Shown in pieces: positions 11,542 through 21,017 of a stretch of DNA of 64,000 nucleotides. Location of the stretch: contig NC_012440.1 of the NCBI RefSeq assembly GCF_000021565.1, positions 376,672-440,671 on the forward strand. The letters are read 5' to 3'. The position numbers and the translations under genes were made by a program. The notes beneath the pieces were generated by a model. The model did no database searches. It was not told where the DNA came from and was given only the letters and a program-made list of their open reading frames with translations. This DNA comes from Persephonella marina EX-H1 (GTDB lineage: Bacteria; Aquificota; Aquificia; Aquificales; Hydrogenothermaceae). Each line of letters starts with the position of its first letter. Positions within the stretch are counted from its first letter, which is position 1.

Positions 11542-11545
11542 CAGA

Positions 11546-11574
11546 TTGACTTTTTCATCCCACTGTCATAATCT
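11546..11574 (+). promoter_or_regulatory. sigma-70-type promoter for argC
   Basis: TTGACT (11546-11551), 17-base spacer, TAATCT (11569-11574), placed 30 bases before the argC start and just after the rpsI terminator. Confidence 0.55.
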
Positions 11575-11604
11575 AACTTAAAATCATAAACAGGGAAATT
11601 TTTT

Positions 11605-12621
11605 ATGAAAATAGCTATAGCAGGAGCCTCAGGTTATACAGGAATTGAACTTCTGAGAATTCTCTCATCATATGAAGATATAGAGATAAACCAGATCAGC
11701 TCAAGAAGATACTCAGGTAAGAGATTAAAGGATGTGTTTCCATTTTTCTCAGGAAGGTTCTCCGATCTCGTATTTCAGGAAGATATAGATATCCAGTCCT
11801 CTGACTTTTTCTTTCTCTGTCTTCCACATGAGCCTTCAGTTGAGCTTGTTAAAAGGGTTTATGAGAGCGGAAAAAAGGTTGTAGATCTTTCTGCAGCTTA
11901 CAGAATAAAGGACACAAAAGCTTACACAGAATTTTACGGTTTTGAACATAAATACCCAGAACTGCTATTTAAGGCTGTTTACGGTCTCCCAGAACTTTTC
12001 AGGGATGATATCAAAAATGCCTCTGTTGTGGCAAATCCAGGATGTTACCCAACAGCATCCATCTTAGGTTTATACCCTGCTGTTAAGGAAGGTGTTATTA
12101 AGGGAGAGATAGTTATAAATGCACTTTCAGGAATATCAGGGGCTGGAAGGGAACCAAAACAGCAGTTTCATTATCCTGAGGCTTTTGGGGATTCTTACCC
12201 ATATAAACCTTTAATGCACAGACATATACCTGAGATGGAAAATGTTTTAAAAAATGTATCAGGTTCTGACATAAAGGTGAGATTTACACCCCATATAATA
12301 CCAGTATCAAGGGGTATGATAGCGACTATAACATTCAGGACGGATCTTTCAAAGGATCAGATTGTTGAGCTTTACAGACTTGAGTACAGGTATGAGCCAT
12401 TTATAAGATTTTTAACTGAGCCACCACATACAAAGTATGTTTCAGGCTCTAACTTCTGTGACATATTTGTTGATAAAGATGAGAGAACAGGTCTTGCTGT
12501 TGTTATAACAGCCATTGATAATCTTGGAAAAGGGGCTTCATCACAGGCGATCCAGAACTTTAATATAATGACAGGAAGAGAAGAGACCTACAATCTTTTA
12601 ACAGGGATAGTATATCCATGA
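11605..12621 (+). CDS. argC: N-acetyl-gamma-glutamyl-phosphate reductase
   Basis: 338 residues. Reduces N-acetylglutamyl phosphate to the semialdehyde in arginine synthesis. NAD(P)-binding glycine motif GASGYTGIELLRIL at the N-terminus, catalytic cysteine C147 in ANPGCYPT, and GISGAGREPK typical of the family. ATGA overlap with the next gene, so the two are co-translated although they serve different pathways. Confidence 0.96.
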   Translation: MKIAIAGASGYTGIELLRILSSYEDIEINQISSRRYSGKRLKDVFPFFSGRFSDLVFQEDIDIQSSDFFFLCLPHEPSVELVKRVYESGKKVVDLSAAYRIKDTKAYTEFYGFEHKYPELLFKAVYGLPELFRDDIKNASVVANPGCYPTASILGLYPAVKEGVIKGEIVINALSGISGAGREPKQQFHYPEAFGDSYPYKPLMHRHIPEMENVLKNVSGSDIKVRFTPHIIPVSRGMIATITFRTDLSKDQIVELYRLEYRYEPFIRFLTEPPHTKYVSGSNFCDIFVDKDERTGLAVVITAIDNLGKGASSQAIQNFNIMTGREETYNLLTGIVYP

Positions 12622-13571
12622 TAGACAGAGATAGAGCATCTGAGATAGTTAAAAGATTTCCTGAGAAAAAGATACTTGTAGTTGGGGATCTTATACTTGA
12701 TAGATATCTCTGGGGAGAGGTTGAAAGAATTTCACCTGAAGCTCCCGTCCCTGTAGTTGATGTAAAAAGGGAGAGTCTGAATCTTGGAGGGGCCTGTAAT
12801 GTTGCCTGGAATATATCTGAGCTTGAAGGTGAGGTATACATAGCAGGTGTCGTTGGTGATGATATAAATGGTGAGATACTTGTTAATATGCTTTCAGAAA
12901 GCGGGATAAACCCTGTTGTTATCAGGGACAGAAACAGACCTACAACAGAAAAAACAAGGATAATAGCTGTAAGCCAGCAGCTGATGAGAATAGACAGGGA
13001 GAAGAAGGACAGACTTTCACAGACTGTTCAGAAAAGGCTTATATCAGCCATACAGGATATTATTGAAAGGATAGATGCTGTTATTGTTTCAGACTACGGT
13101 AAAGGTGTGATAACAAGAAGACTGATGGACTTTTTAAGGAAGACTGGAAAACCCATCTTTGTTGATCCTAAACCTTCAAACTTCAGTCTTTACAGGAATA
13201 TAACAATAATGACACCTAACAGGAAAGAGGCTTACGAGTGTGTTAAGAAGGACAGATCACTTCCTATTGAAAGGATAGGATCTGAGATAAAAAGAAAGTT
13301 GGGTATAGATCAGCTTCTTATAACGCTTGGTTCTGAGGGTATGGCACTTTTTGAAGGCGAGAGTATCACTAAAATACCTGCAAAGGCAAAAAAGGTTTTT
13401 GATGTAACAGGTGCAGGAGATACTGTGATATCTGTTCTCACACTGTCAAAGGTATCGGGAGCAAGCTGGCTTGAGGCATCATCTCTTGCGAACTACGCAG
13501 CCGGTTATGTTGTTGGTGAGATAGGGACGGCAGCTATAGACAGGGATACACTTTTATCAATCCTGCCCTGA
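12618..13571 (+). CDS. hldE: D-glycero-beta-D-manno-heptose-7-phosphate kinase
   Basis: 317 residues, PfkB/ribokinase fold. Corresponds to the kinase half (RfaE domain I) of HldE and lacks the nucleotidyltransferase half, which must be a separate gene elsewhere. Seen: VVGDLILDRYLWGEVERISP at the front and the PfkB signature DVTGAGDTVISVL near the C-terminus with its catalytic aspartate. It phosphorylates heptose 7-phosphate for LPS core heptose, consistent with kdsA and the MsbA-like gene elsewhere in the window. Confidence 0.88.
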   Translation: MIDRDRASEIVKRFPEKKILVVGDLILDRYLWGEVERISPEAPVPVVDVKRESLNLGGACNVAWNISELEGEVYIAGVVGDDINGEILVNMLSESGINPVVIRDRNRPTTEKTRIIAVSQQLMRIDREKKDRLSQTVQKRLISAIQDIIERIDAVIVSDYGKGVITRRLMDFLRKTGKPIFVDPKPSNFSLYRNITIMTPNRKEAYECVKKDRSLPIERIGSEIKRKLGIDQLLITLGSEGMALFEGESITKIPAKAKKVFDVTGAGDTVISVLTLSKVSGASWLEASSLANYAAGYVVGEIGTAAIDRDTLLSILP

Positions 13572-13582
13572 GATGTTATAAT
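13554..13582 (+). promoter_or_regulatory. possible promoter for purS-purQ
   Basis: TATAAT (13577-13582) lies 17 bases after TTATCA (13554-13559) and 25 bases before the purS start. The -35 match is only four of six. Confidence 0.4.
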
Positions 13583-13607
13583 AATTTCAAAAAGTGAGGA
13601 GTGATTT

Positions 13608-13850
13608 ATGCTTGTAAAGTTTTATATAAAACCGAGAAAAGGTGTTCTTGATCCTCAGGGAAGAGCTGTAGCTGAAAATCTCAGATCGCTTGGATTTTCA
13701 GATGTAAAGGATGTGAAAGTTGGAAAGTATATTGAGGTTTACATAGAAGAGAATGACAGGGAAAAGGCTATTGAAAAGGCGAAGGAGATGGCGAGAAAAG
13801 CCCTTGTAAATGAGATAATAGAAGATTACGAGTTTGAAGTTGTAGAATAG
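13608..13850 (+). CDS. purS: phosphoribosylformylglycinamidine synthase subunit PurS
   Basis: 80 residues. Small dimeric subunit of the three-part FGAM synthase (PurS-PurQ-PurL) used by bacteria without the large PurL. Typical sequence KPRKGVLDPQGRAVAENLRS, then GFSDVKDVKVGKYIE. Ten bases before purQ. Confidence 0.96.
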   Translation: MLVKFYIKPRKGVLDPQGRAVAENLRSLGFSDVKDVKVGKYIEVYIEENDREKAIEKAKEMARKALVNEIIEDYEFEVVE

Positions 13851-13860
13851 GAGGCTTAGA

Positions 13861-14547
13861 TTGAGATTTGGCGTTGCTGTATATCCAGGATCAAACTGCG
13901 ATTACGATACATACACCGTAATAAGGGATATCCTTAAGAAGGATGTTGAGTTCATAGATTACAGAAGAACAGATATAGATGGTTTTGACTGTATAGTACT
14001 TCCAGGTGGATTTTCATTCGGAGATTACTTAAGGCCTGGAACGTTAGCATCTCACACACCATTAACTTACGCTCTTAAAGAGTTTGCAGATAGGGGAAGG
14101 TATGTTATAGGGATCTGTAACGGATTCCAGATACTCACTGAGTCACACCTTCTCCCTGGAGCTTTGATGCCAAATGCACACGGGAAGTTTGTGTGTAAAC
14201 CACAGTATCTGAGGGTTGAAAACAGCAACACACCTTTTACAAACCAGTGTGAGGAAGGACAGATACTCAAGATACCTATAGCACACCACGACGGTAACTA
14301 CTTCGTTGATCAGGACACACTTAAAGAGATGGAAGATAACGACCAGATAATACTCAGATACTGTGATGAGTTTGGAAATATAACTGATGAGGCGAACCCT
14401 AACGGCTCTTTAAAAAATATAGCAGGTATATGCAATAAGAATAAAAATGTTTTCGGTCTTATGCCTCATCCTGAGAGAGCATCAGAGAGCATACTTGGAT
14501 CTGAGGACGGCCTTTATATACTTAAATCTATAATAAACTCTTTATAA
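13861..14547 (+). CDS. purQ: phosphoribosylformylglycinamidine synthase glutaminase subunit PurQ
   Basis: 228 residues, class-I glutamine amidotransferase. It supplies ammonia to PurL for purine synthesis. Nucleophile C86 in IGICNGFQIL and the His/Glu pair in MPHPERAS complete the triad. TTG start after GGAGGC. Its 3' end overlaps the convergent thioredoxin gene by 20 bases. Confidence 0.96.
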   Translation: MRFGVAVYPGSNCDYDTYTVIRDILKKDVEFIDYRRTDIDGFDCIVLPGGFSFGDYLRPGTLASHTPLTYALKEFADRGRYVIGICNGFQILTESHLLPGALMPNAHGKFVCKPQYLRVENSNTPFTNQCEEGQILKIPIAHHDGNYFVDQDTLKEMEDNDQIILRYCDEFGNITDEANPNGSLKNIAGICNKNKNVFGLMPHPERASESILGSEDGLYILKSIINSL

Positions 14548-14992
14548 TCCCTTCTATCTTTTCCTCAGACTGTGGGCCTATAAGCCTTCTGAATATTTCT
14601 GTATTCCTGTCAAGAACTATGATCATAGGCGTTCCTATAATCTTGTATTTATACATCATATCACCGTTTCCTATAAGGACAGGAATCTCAAAGTTCCACT
14701 CTTTTTTAACCTTTTTTATTTTTTGTAAATCCTTTGTCCCGAGAACAACGGCGTAAAAGTTTATATCTCTTCCATACTTTTTATAAAGTCTATCCAGAAC
14801 AGGCATCTCTTCTCTGCAGCTGTGGCAGAGAACTCCCCAGAATATAAGCAGAGTTGGTTTACCCTTCAGATCATCCCTGTTTACGATTTTTCCGTTCTCA
14901 TCTTTTACTGAAAAATCAGGTGCTGTTTTTCCAAATGATAGGGTTAATACAACAGAAAATATGATAAGAATACTTACAGCTTTCCCTTTCAA
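14528..14992 (-). CDS. TlpA/ResA-like thiol-disulfide oxidoreductase
   Basis: 154 residues, exported by an N-terminal signal (residues 1-21). The thioredoxin fold carries a CHSC active site (C56, C59) in FWGVLCHSCREEMPVL and the cis-proline region IIGTPMIIVLD. Such proteins reduce or shuffle disulfides in the periplasm, often in cytochrome c maturation, but no such genes are adjacent. The tryptophan normally before the first cysteine is replaced (GVLC). Confidence 0.85.
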   Translation of the reverse strand: MKGKAVSILIIFSVVLTLSFGKTAPDFSVKDENGKIVNRDDLKGKPTLLIFWGVLCHSCREEMPVLDRLYKKYGRDINFYAVVLGTKDLQKIKKVKKEWNFEIPVLIGNGDMMYKYKIIGTPMIIVLDRNTEIFRRLIGPQSEEKIEGIIKSLL

Positions 14993-15048
14993 TCTGAACC
15001 TCCGAAAAATAGATATACATTATAAATATAAACCTGACAGGAAGTAAA

Positions 15049-16080
15049 ATGAATGTTAGAGAGCAGTTAGAGAGTTTTGAGTATAAGTTTTTACATGAGA
15101 GAGCCTCAAAAAGCAGAGATGCAAAGAGGAAGAGGGAGGAGAGAGAGTGTGATCTGAGAACTAAGTTCCAGAGAGACAGGGACAGGATACTCCACTCTAA
15201 GGCTTTCAGAAGGCTTAAACATAAAACACAGGTATTCCTATCCCCTGAAGGTGATCACTACAGAACAAGAATGACTCATACACTTGAGGTTGCACAGATA
15301 GGTAGAACTATAGCAAAGGCTTTAAGACTGAATGAGGATCTTGTTGAGGCTGTATCACTTGGTCACGATCTTGGGCATACGCCTTTTGGTCATGCTGGGG
15401 AGTTTATACTGAAGGAAGGAGCTTCTTATCACCACGCAAGGCAGAGCCTCAGGGTTGTTGATCTTCTTGAGAATGAAGGTATGGGTCTTAATCTTACAGA
15501 TCAGGTAAGGGATGGAATACTTAAACACAGCAAAGGAAAGTCACCTTTAATATCTGAAGGTAATATGCCCTCAACACTTGAAGGAGAGATAGTAAGAATT
15601 GCAGATAAGATAGCTTACATAAACCACGATATAGAAGACGCGATAAGGGCAGGACTTATACAGGAAAGAGATATCCCCTCTGAGATAAGGTCTGTTCTCG
15701 GAGAGACAAAATCTGAAAGGATAACAACAATAATAAAAAGCATAATAAACTCAACTATTGATAATGATTACAGGCATATAGTTATGGAAGATAAAGTTTA
15801 TAAGGCTATGTACACATTAAGGGAGTGGCTTTTTGAGAATGTTTACCATGCAAAACCTGTTGTTGAGGAGCTTGAGAAGGGAAAAGGGATAGTAAAGGCT
15901 CTTTACGAGTACTATCTTGAGCATTACTACGAGATACCCTACTATGAAAAGTATCTCCAGCTCTGGGGTGAGTACGATCCAAAGCAGGCATCTGTGGATT
16001 ATGTTGCAGGAATGACAGACAGATTCGCACTTAAAACCTACGAGAAGATATTTATACCAAAAGGCTGGCATATACTCTAA
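15049..16080 (+). CDS. dgt: deoxyguanosinetriphosphate triphosphohydrolase-like protein (HD domain)
   Basis: 343 residues. HD-superfamily dNTPase that releases triphosphate from dNTPs. Metal ligands are visible: H77 in RTRMTHTLEV and H106-D107 in SLGHDLGHTPFGHAGE; the conserved lead-in RDRDRILHSKAFRRLKHKTQ is intact. Nucleotide specificity (dGTP or several) cannot be told from sequence. Its end overlaps the convergent pilus gene by four bases. Confidence 0.93.
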   Translation: MNVREQLESFEYKFLHERASKSRDAKRKREERECDLRTKFQRDRDRILHSKAFRRLKHKTQVFLSPEGDHYRTRMTHTLEVAQIGRTIAKALRLNEDLVEAVSLGHDLGHTPFGHAGEFILKEGASYHHARQSLRVVDLLENEGMGLNLTDQVRDGILKHSKGKSPLISEGNMPSTLEGEIVRIADKIAYINHDIEDAIRAGLIQERDIPSEIRSVLGETKSERITTIIKSIINSTIDNDYRHIVMEDKVYKAMYTLREWLFENVYHAKPVVEELEKGKGIVKALYEYYLEHYYEIPYYEKYLQLWGEYDPKQASVDYVAGMTDRFALKTYEKIFIPKGWHIL

Positions 16081-16559
16081 TATTCTATCTGAATGATAAG
16101 AGCATCCCTGTAATCATTTGCAGCTTTTACATTCTGCATCGGTGGGATAACACCAATAACTGTATGTTTAACCTCCTGAACGCCCCCATGGTGTTTAGGC
16201 TGAACAGTTCCGGATATTACGCATGTTCCTCCTGTACCGTCTCCGAAGACACATCCCCCGTTAATAAATATGTTGTAATATAGTTTTTCATCTGTTGATG
16301 GAGAGTATAGATATCTCTTTGTTGGGTCTGGACTGTTACCACCTAAGAGTTTTACTGTGTAGGTTACAGGCCTGTGACCTGAGCATCTGACAGTCAGAAG
16401 AGCTGGAACTCTCTTTACACTTACCTCAAATGGATCATAATTGCCAAAAGGCAGATCCTCTATATCTGCTGTGCAAGTTGAGTGACCGCCCTTTACAACA
16501 GCAAAAGATATATTGAAAGAAAAGATTATGAATAGCACTGTGATTACGTATCTCATCAT
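16077..16559 (-). CDS. spore coat U-like pilus subunit (probable tip or terminal subunit)
   Basis: 160 residues with a signal peptide (about 1-20) and the spore coat protein U fold: SFGNYDPF-type motif (here LPFGNYDPFEVSVKRVPA), paired cysteines, C-terminal alternating strand. Last gene of the pilus operon, where Csu-like systems place the tip subunit. It diverges from the two pilins at 20032-21017. Overlaps the usher end by four bases. Role as tip is inferred from position. Confidence 0.75.
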   Translation of the reverse strand: MMRYVITVLFIIFSFNISFAVVKGGHSTCTADIEDLPFGNYDPFEVSVKRVPALLTVRCSGHRPVTYTVKLLGGNSPDPTKRYLYSPSTDEKLYYNIFINGGCVFGDGTGGTCVISGTVQPKHHGGVQEVKHTVIGVIPPMQNVKAANDYRDALIIQIEY

Positions 16560-19251
16560 TCCCTCACCACCCTTATTTTCCCGTTTAGTTTAAATATGTT
16601 TTTGAACTTTTCCGCATCCTCTCTGGTTTTGAACTTTCCTATATAGACTCTGTATATCTCTCCATCTTTAACGATCTCAGTCTGGAACTCTTCATACTCT
16701 TCAACAGCTTTTTTGATCTCTTTTTCACTGAACTTTCCAACCTCAATGGTATACGTTCTGTTTTTATTATTTTTGTTTTCTGCTTTTTCTGATTTTTTGT
16801 CAGGTTTATTGATTTTGTTTTCTGGGGATTTTTTGAATGATACTTTTCTGAATTTCTTGAGTTTTTCTTTCTCTTTTATGTCTTTCTTGAGTTTCGCAGG
16901 TTTTACCTTTATCTTTTTCTTTTCTTTTACTATTATCGTTCCTGTCTGTGGAACGCATGTGTATTCTCCGATATATGGAACAACCTTCTCAAGCCATTTC
17001 TCTTTTATATTAAGTTCAAAAGAACATATACCATAGCCGTAATCAACGGTTACTATATGTTTTCCTGCTGTTATATTCTCTATGAATGCCTTTCCGTTGT
17101 ACCCGATAATACCTGCGTTTGTTCTGTCGTCAATATCAAACCTCAGACCTGCCTCAGGAAAACTTCCATCGGGAAACTGTATCTTAAGCCTTACCGAGTT
17201 TACCTTTTTAGATCTGAACCTAAGTAGATAACCATGTTTTCTCAGAGGGACAAAAGTGTAAACAGTTTTATCAATATGTGTTTTCATATCAAGTGAGGAA
17301 GGATCTATCCTTATTTCGTTTCTGTAGTAGGGAGCAATATTATCTATAAACACTATACCGTTTTTGTCTGTCGTCCCAACATTTCTGTTGTTTGCTAAAA
17401 CTTTAGCACCTTCAACAGGAGGCTCTATTTTTACAAGGGCAAAACCGTTGTTAGCATATTGTTTGAAAAATACATTTCCATCCATATATATAACGCTACC
17501 CTTAAGTCCTAATCTGTACCCTAGAGAGTCTGATCCTTCCGAATTAATATATGAGAGTTCAGAAAATAGGATAGTGTATGGAGATTTGAAATATAGATTT
17601 CCTAAAAAGTTAGTATCACCATTTGCCTTTGTTCCTCTGACTGAGTATGTAACACCTGTTGAAGAAGTCATATTTTTGGCTAAGTATAGAGTATAAGACT
17701 GATCTTTCTTATTGTCCTGCATTGAAAGAGAGGTTGAGTAGTTAGACCCTAATGGCATATTTAATGACACCCTGTAAACTTCATTATCATTATTCCCGGA
17801 AATATTTTTGTTATATGCAGCAGATAGAGAAAGTCTATTAAAGATTATCTTGCTATATGAAATATTAATGTTTGTCATATTATCTCTGTCTATGAATTTC
17901 CTGTCCATATATGTTAAAGATAAAGAACCAATATACGGAAACCTAAAAGTTGTAAATGCAGATAACTCTTCCTTAGGCAGTCCTAAAACTGTTCCAGGTT
18001 GAACAAAGTCTTTGCTGTTTTTCTTGTATCTAAAGGAAAAGGTTAAATATTTGAATGTTTTGTCGTAGTTTATTCCGTACAGAAATGCGGACTTACCTTC
18101 TGAATAGGATGCAGCAAATAAGGGGGTTACTGTTCCAAACTTTGGTATTAGTATAAGAGGTGCTAGTCCTACATTTCCTTCTTTATATCCATTTAAAAAG
18201 CCCTCGAATTCTAGTGTTAATCTGTTTGTAAACCCATATCTATATATCCCCATAGTTATTAAATTGTGATATTTAAAGCTTTCATTTATATAGTTTTTTC
18301 TTACAAATCCTGTAGAGAAAGAGAATTCACTAAGGCCGGGTTTTAATAGGTTTTTGTGGGTATAATAAGGAATTTCAATAATCCTTGTTCTTCCTAAAAT
18401 GTCTTTTACAATAACTCTTAGGTTCCCTTCCGGAGAAATAACAGGTATATCTCTTATCTCAAACTCACCTGGTTTTATATCTTTAGAAAAAACTTTTGCG
18501 TTCTCGGAAAATATATCTATTGAAGAAGGAAGAACAGTTTCACCAGAAAATTCAGGAAGAGGATATGTAATAATATCAGGTCTGAGAGAAAAATCTGTTG
18601 CTATAGATATACCACCTATTCTGACGGCACTGTTCCACTGATTGCTCTGAGTAAAAATATCTCCGATCTTTATTTTCCTTATATTATCAATATCCTGAAT
18701 AAGAAGGTAACTTTCTAACCTAACTATTTTTGAACTAAGGTCAGAGTAGTTCATCAAGAAAGAGGATGTAAAAACATTTTTTCCAAAAAATAGATTGAAA
18801 TCTGTTGCTCCTCTGAAATAGTTAAAGTTCGAGCTGTCTGAGTACATAAAATCGTAATCAATATAAAGCCCAAGACTTTCAGCTGGAACTTCTTGCTGTC
18901 TTTTGATTACAATTTCTTCCTTTCTGAAAAATTCAGGAGGGAAATTTATATCCGCTGTTAAAAGGGAGTAATTTAAGTTGTAATCTACACCTTCTAAACA
19001 AGAAACACAGACATATTCCTGATGTTTTATAGTTTGCACATATCTCTCAGGGAAATTTTCTATTCCTATTTTTTGTAGTAGACTTTTTCTTATAAATAAC
19101 TTTTTTTTTCCGTGTAAACTATATCTTCACCAGCTTTTATTTTGTTAATATTCAAATCAAGTATTAAAAGACTATACTTCTTCTCTTTACTTATTGAGAA
19201 AGTTGTTAGCATCAAGATTATACTAAAGCTCAATAGTAATTTCTTTATCAT
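16556..19251 (-). CDS. fimbrial outer-membrane usher with C-terminal SPOR domain, frameshifted
   Basis: Outer-membrane pore that assembles chaperone-bound pilins. As read, the gene is split: an ATG at 19251 starts a 53-residue frame with a signal peptide (IKKLLLSFSIILMLTTF) and usher N-terminal sequence, ending at 19090; the main frame (827 residues) begins at a GTG at 19039. One extra base at the A9 run (19101-19109, T on the plus strand) would join them without a gap (VYTEKKKLFIRKSLLQKIGI). The main part has usher beta-barrel strands and plug-like segments. The last 75 residues (TYTIEVGKFSE to NGKIRVVRE) resemble a SPOR peptidoglycan-binding domain after a lysine-rich linker, which is unusual. 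Could be slippage-expressed, phase-variable, or a sequencing error. Confidence 0.8.
19101..19109 (-). other. A9 homopolymer frameshift site in the usher gene
   Basis: Nine consecutive A on the coding strand, reading GAA AAA AAA A in the signal-peptide frame. Ten A (or seven) would restore a single open usher frame. Runs of nine A are a known transcriptional slippage substrate (dnaX of Thermus thermophilus). Confidence 0.75.
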
Positions 19252-19978
19252 CTTCAAGCACTATCACCATTTTATCAGGAATATCTTCAAAAGGTTCTGT
19301 AGTAATCTTTCCGTTAACACCTACTTTTGTTTTTTTCAGTTCAAATAAGATTTCTTTCTTAGGAAGAACATACTTAACCATATTCTTTGAAAATATCTCC
19401 TTCTCACCTTTAAAAAGGCTTACATGAACTATCTTGGCGAAAGCATTTCCATCGTTTTTTATGGTTAAAGATACTTTTTCTTTTGATTTTTCTTTAGGTT
19501 CAAAGTTTAGGCTGTAATTTATGTCTGATTTTGAATTAACAAAAACCGGAATGCTTAAATTCAGTAATATCTGAATGTATGGTTTTACTTTTTTGGGATT
19601 TTTTTCAGGTTTTATTTTCCGTGGAACCTGTCTTAGCAGTAATCTATAAAACTCCTGAGGCCTACTGAAATTTCCAAGATATGCCAATCTAACCAACTGT
19701 TTTTGCCTGCCTTCAAGTTCTATATATGGTGGAACTACCACCACGTCTTCTGTAGGAACTAATATATCGTTACCTTCAGGATCCTGATCCCACTTCCTTA
19801 CCTCTGCTTCTACAGCTATTTTTTTATCGGTTAAACTCTGTATTTCAAAAACCGCTGTAGTTTTTTGAGGGAAAACATAAATTCTGATAGGTTTCACAAC
19901 AAAATCTAAGGCATACGTTATAGAATAAGTTAGTAATATTACCGATAGGATGACAAATACTGTTGCTCTGAAAATCAA
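19223..19978 (-). CDS. periplasmic pilus chaperone (PapD-like, archaic type)
   Basis: About 251 residues. Signal or anchor segment at the front, then the PapD immunoglobulin fold: VKPIRIYVFPQKTTAVFEI (first strand) and the G1-strand-like YIELEGRQKQLVRLAYLG and FYRLLLRQVP segments typical of Csu-type chaperones. It caps pilins in the periplasm. TTG at 19978 is chosen because AAGGAGGG lies just before it; the frame opens further upstream only through a terminator hairpin. Its 3' end overlaps the restored usher start by 29 bases. Confidence 0.88.
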   Translation of the reverse strand: MIFRATVFVILSVILLTYSITYALDFVVKPIRIYVFPQKTTAVFEIQSLTDKKIAVEAEVRKWDQDPEGNDILVPTEDVVVVPPYIELEGRQKQLVRLAYLGNFSRPQEFYRLLLRQVPRKIKPEKNPKKVKPYIQILLNLSIPVFVNSKSDINYSLNFEPKEKSKEKVSLTIKNDGNAFAKIVHVSLFKGEKEIFSKNMVKYVLPKKEILFELKKTKVGVNGKITTEPFEDIPDKMVIVLEDDKEITIEL

Positions 19979-20004
19979 TGTTTTCCCTCCTTCAGATGTA
20001 ATTA

Positions 20005-20034
20005 AAAAAGGGGAGATAAAACTCTCCCCTTTTA
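20005..20034 (-). terminator. intrinsic terminator or attenuator inside the pilus operon
   Basis: On the minus strand GGGGAGA, a short loop and TCTCCCC are followed by a run of six T, right at the end of the second pilin gene and 27 bases before the chaperone start. It would keep most transcripts to the pilin genes. Confidence 0.75.
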
Positions 20035-20496
20035 CCATGTAAGAGTTAGGTTTACTGTGTCTTCATAAGTTCCTACAGATACATTCTGCCCTGTTCCTAT
20101 TCTTACTGTGAGAGTTAGAATTTCTACAAAATCTGATCCGTCTACATCCGTTCCATTGCTGATTTGGGGAATTACCTGTGCGTTAAGATATTCTGTAGGA
20201 TCACCTACTTTTTCAAGTTTTCCGTCAAAGGATACTGTCCATGTGTATTCAGTTCCTTTTGAACAGTTGAACTCAATTTCTGTTTTTGCTTTTGTTATAC
20301 CGTCAACATAGCCTGTCTCAAATGGATCGTAATTTAGTGTAACGTCATGAGCACCAGTTACAATATTACATACTTTTATAACATTTGCTTGGATTTTAAA
20401 GTCATCATTGGAAATGGGCAAAGGAACTGAATCTGCAAAGACTATGCCAGAAATCCCCAATATCGTAAATCCTGTTATTATTTTTTTCTTTAACAT
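20032..20496 (-). CDS. spore coat U/Csu-type pilin subunit 2
   Basis: 154 residues, signal peptide (about 1-21, ending VFA-DS). Shares with the next pilin the pattern DDFKI-A-V-C, NYDPFETGYVDG, FNCSKGT and a C-terminal NVSVGTYEDTVNLTLTW strand that would be donated to the neighbouring subunit. Paralogous to the 20556-21017 product. Structural pilin of the archaic chaperone-usher class. Confidence 0.85.
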   Translation of the reverse strand: MLKKKIITGFTILGISGIVFADSVPLPISNDDFKIQANVIKVCNIVTGAHDVTLNYDPFETGYVDGITKAKTEIEFNCSKGTEYTWTVSFDGKLEKVGDPTEYLNAQVIPQISNGTDVDGSDFVEILTLTVRIGTGQNVSVGTYEDTVNLTLTW

Positions 20497-20521
20497 AGCT
20501 ATTACCTCTGAGATTTAATAT

Positions 20522-20549
20522 AGCAGGGGTGAGGGGATACACCCCCGCT
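20522..20549 (-). other. hairpin between the two pilin genes
   Basis: A 10-base stem (AGCGGGGGTG with CACCCCTGCT, one G-U pair in RNA) and 8-base loop 7 bases after the first pilin stop, without a following T run. Likely a transcript-processing or stabilising hairpin rather than a strong terminator. Confidence 0.5.
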
Positions 20550-20555
20550 TTATCT

Positions 20556-21017
20556 TTAGTATACGATGTTTACTGTAACTGTATCTTCATATGTCCCCAC
20601 ATTTACGTTTTGCTGAGCAGGTATTGTAATATCAAAGGATAAAATTTCCTCATTTCCTGAACCTATACCGTTAGAGTCTGTGAAAGCATCACCGCTATTT
20701 ATTGAAGAGCCATTAAGTGTTGCACTTAAGCTATAGCTGAGAGTATCACTAATAGCGGGATCTGTACTGGAAAGTACACCGGAAGCTGTCCATGAGATAG
20801 TTCCGCTTGTTCCTTTAACACAGTTGAAAACTATGTTTGTAGAGTCTGTGTAATCACTTGTGATGAAAGGATCATAGTTAACTGAGATGTCTGCTGCATT
20901 CGTGTTGATAACACATTTTTCTGCAACAGTTGCTGTGATTTTAAAGTCATCACTTAAAGCGAAAGCTGCCGTTGATGTAACTGCTCCTGCGAGAGCAAGT
21001 GCTACTAACTTCTTCAT
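20556..21017 (-). CDS. spore coat U/Csu-type pilin subunit 1 (probable major pilin)
   Basis: 153 residues, clear signal peptide (MKKLVALALAGAVTSTAAFA). Mature sequence is rich in Ser, Thr, Asp and Asn with VNYDPFITSDYTD, FNCVKGTSG and a C-terminal NVNVGTYEDTVTVNIVY donor strand. First gene of the operon with an excellent ribosome site (AAAGGAGGTCAGTAAG then ATG), and followed by a hairpin, both consistent with the most abundant subunit. Confidence 0.87.
   Translation of the reverse strand: MKKLVALALAGAVTSTAAFALSDDFKITATVAEKCVINTNAADISVNYDPFITSDYTDSTNIVFNCVKGTSGTISWTASGVLSSTDPAISDTLSYSLSATLNGSSINSGDAFTDSNGIGSGNEEILSFDITIPAQQNVNVGTYEDTVTVNIVY

Noticed and set aside
16713-17036. Hydrophobic plus-strand frame opposite the usher C-terminus
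   Set aside because: Its phenylalanine-rich sequence mirrors the lysine-rich linker of the usher on the other strand.
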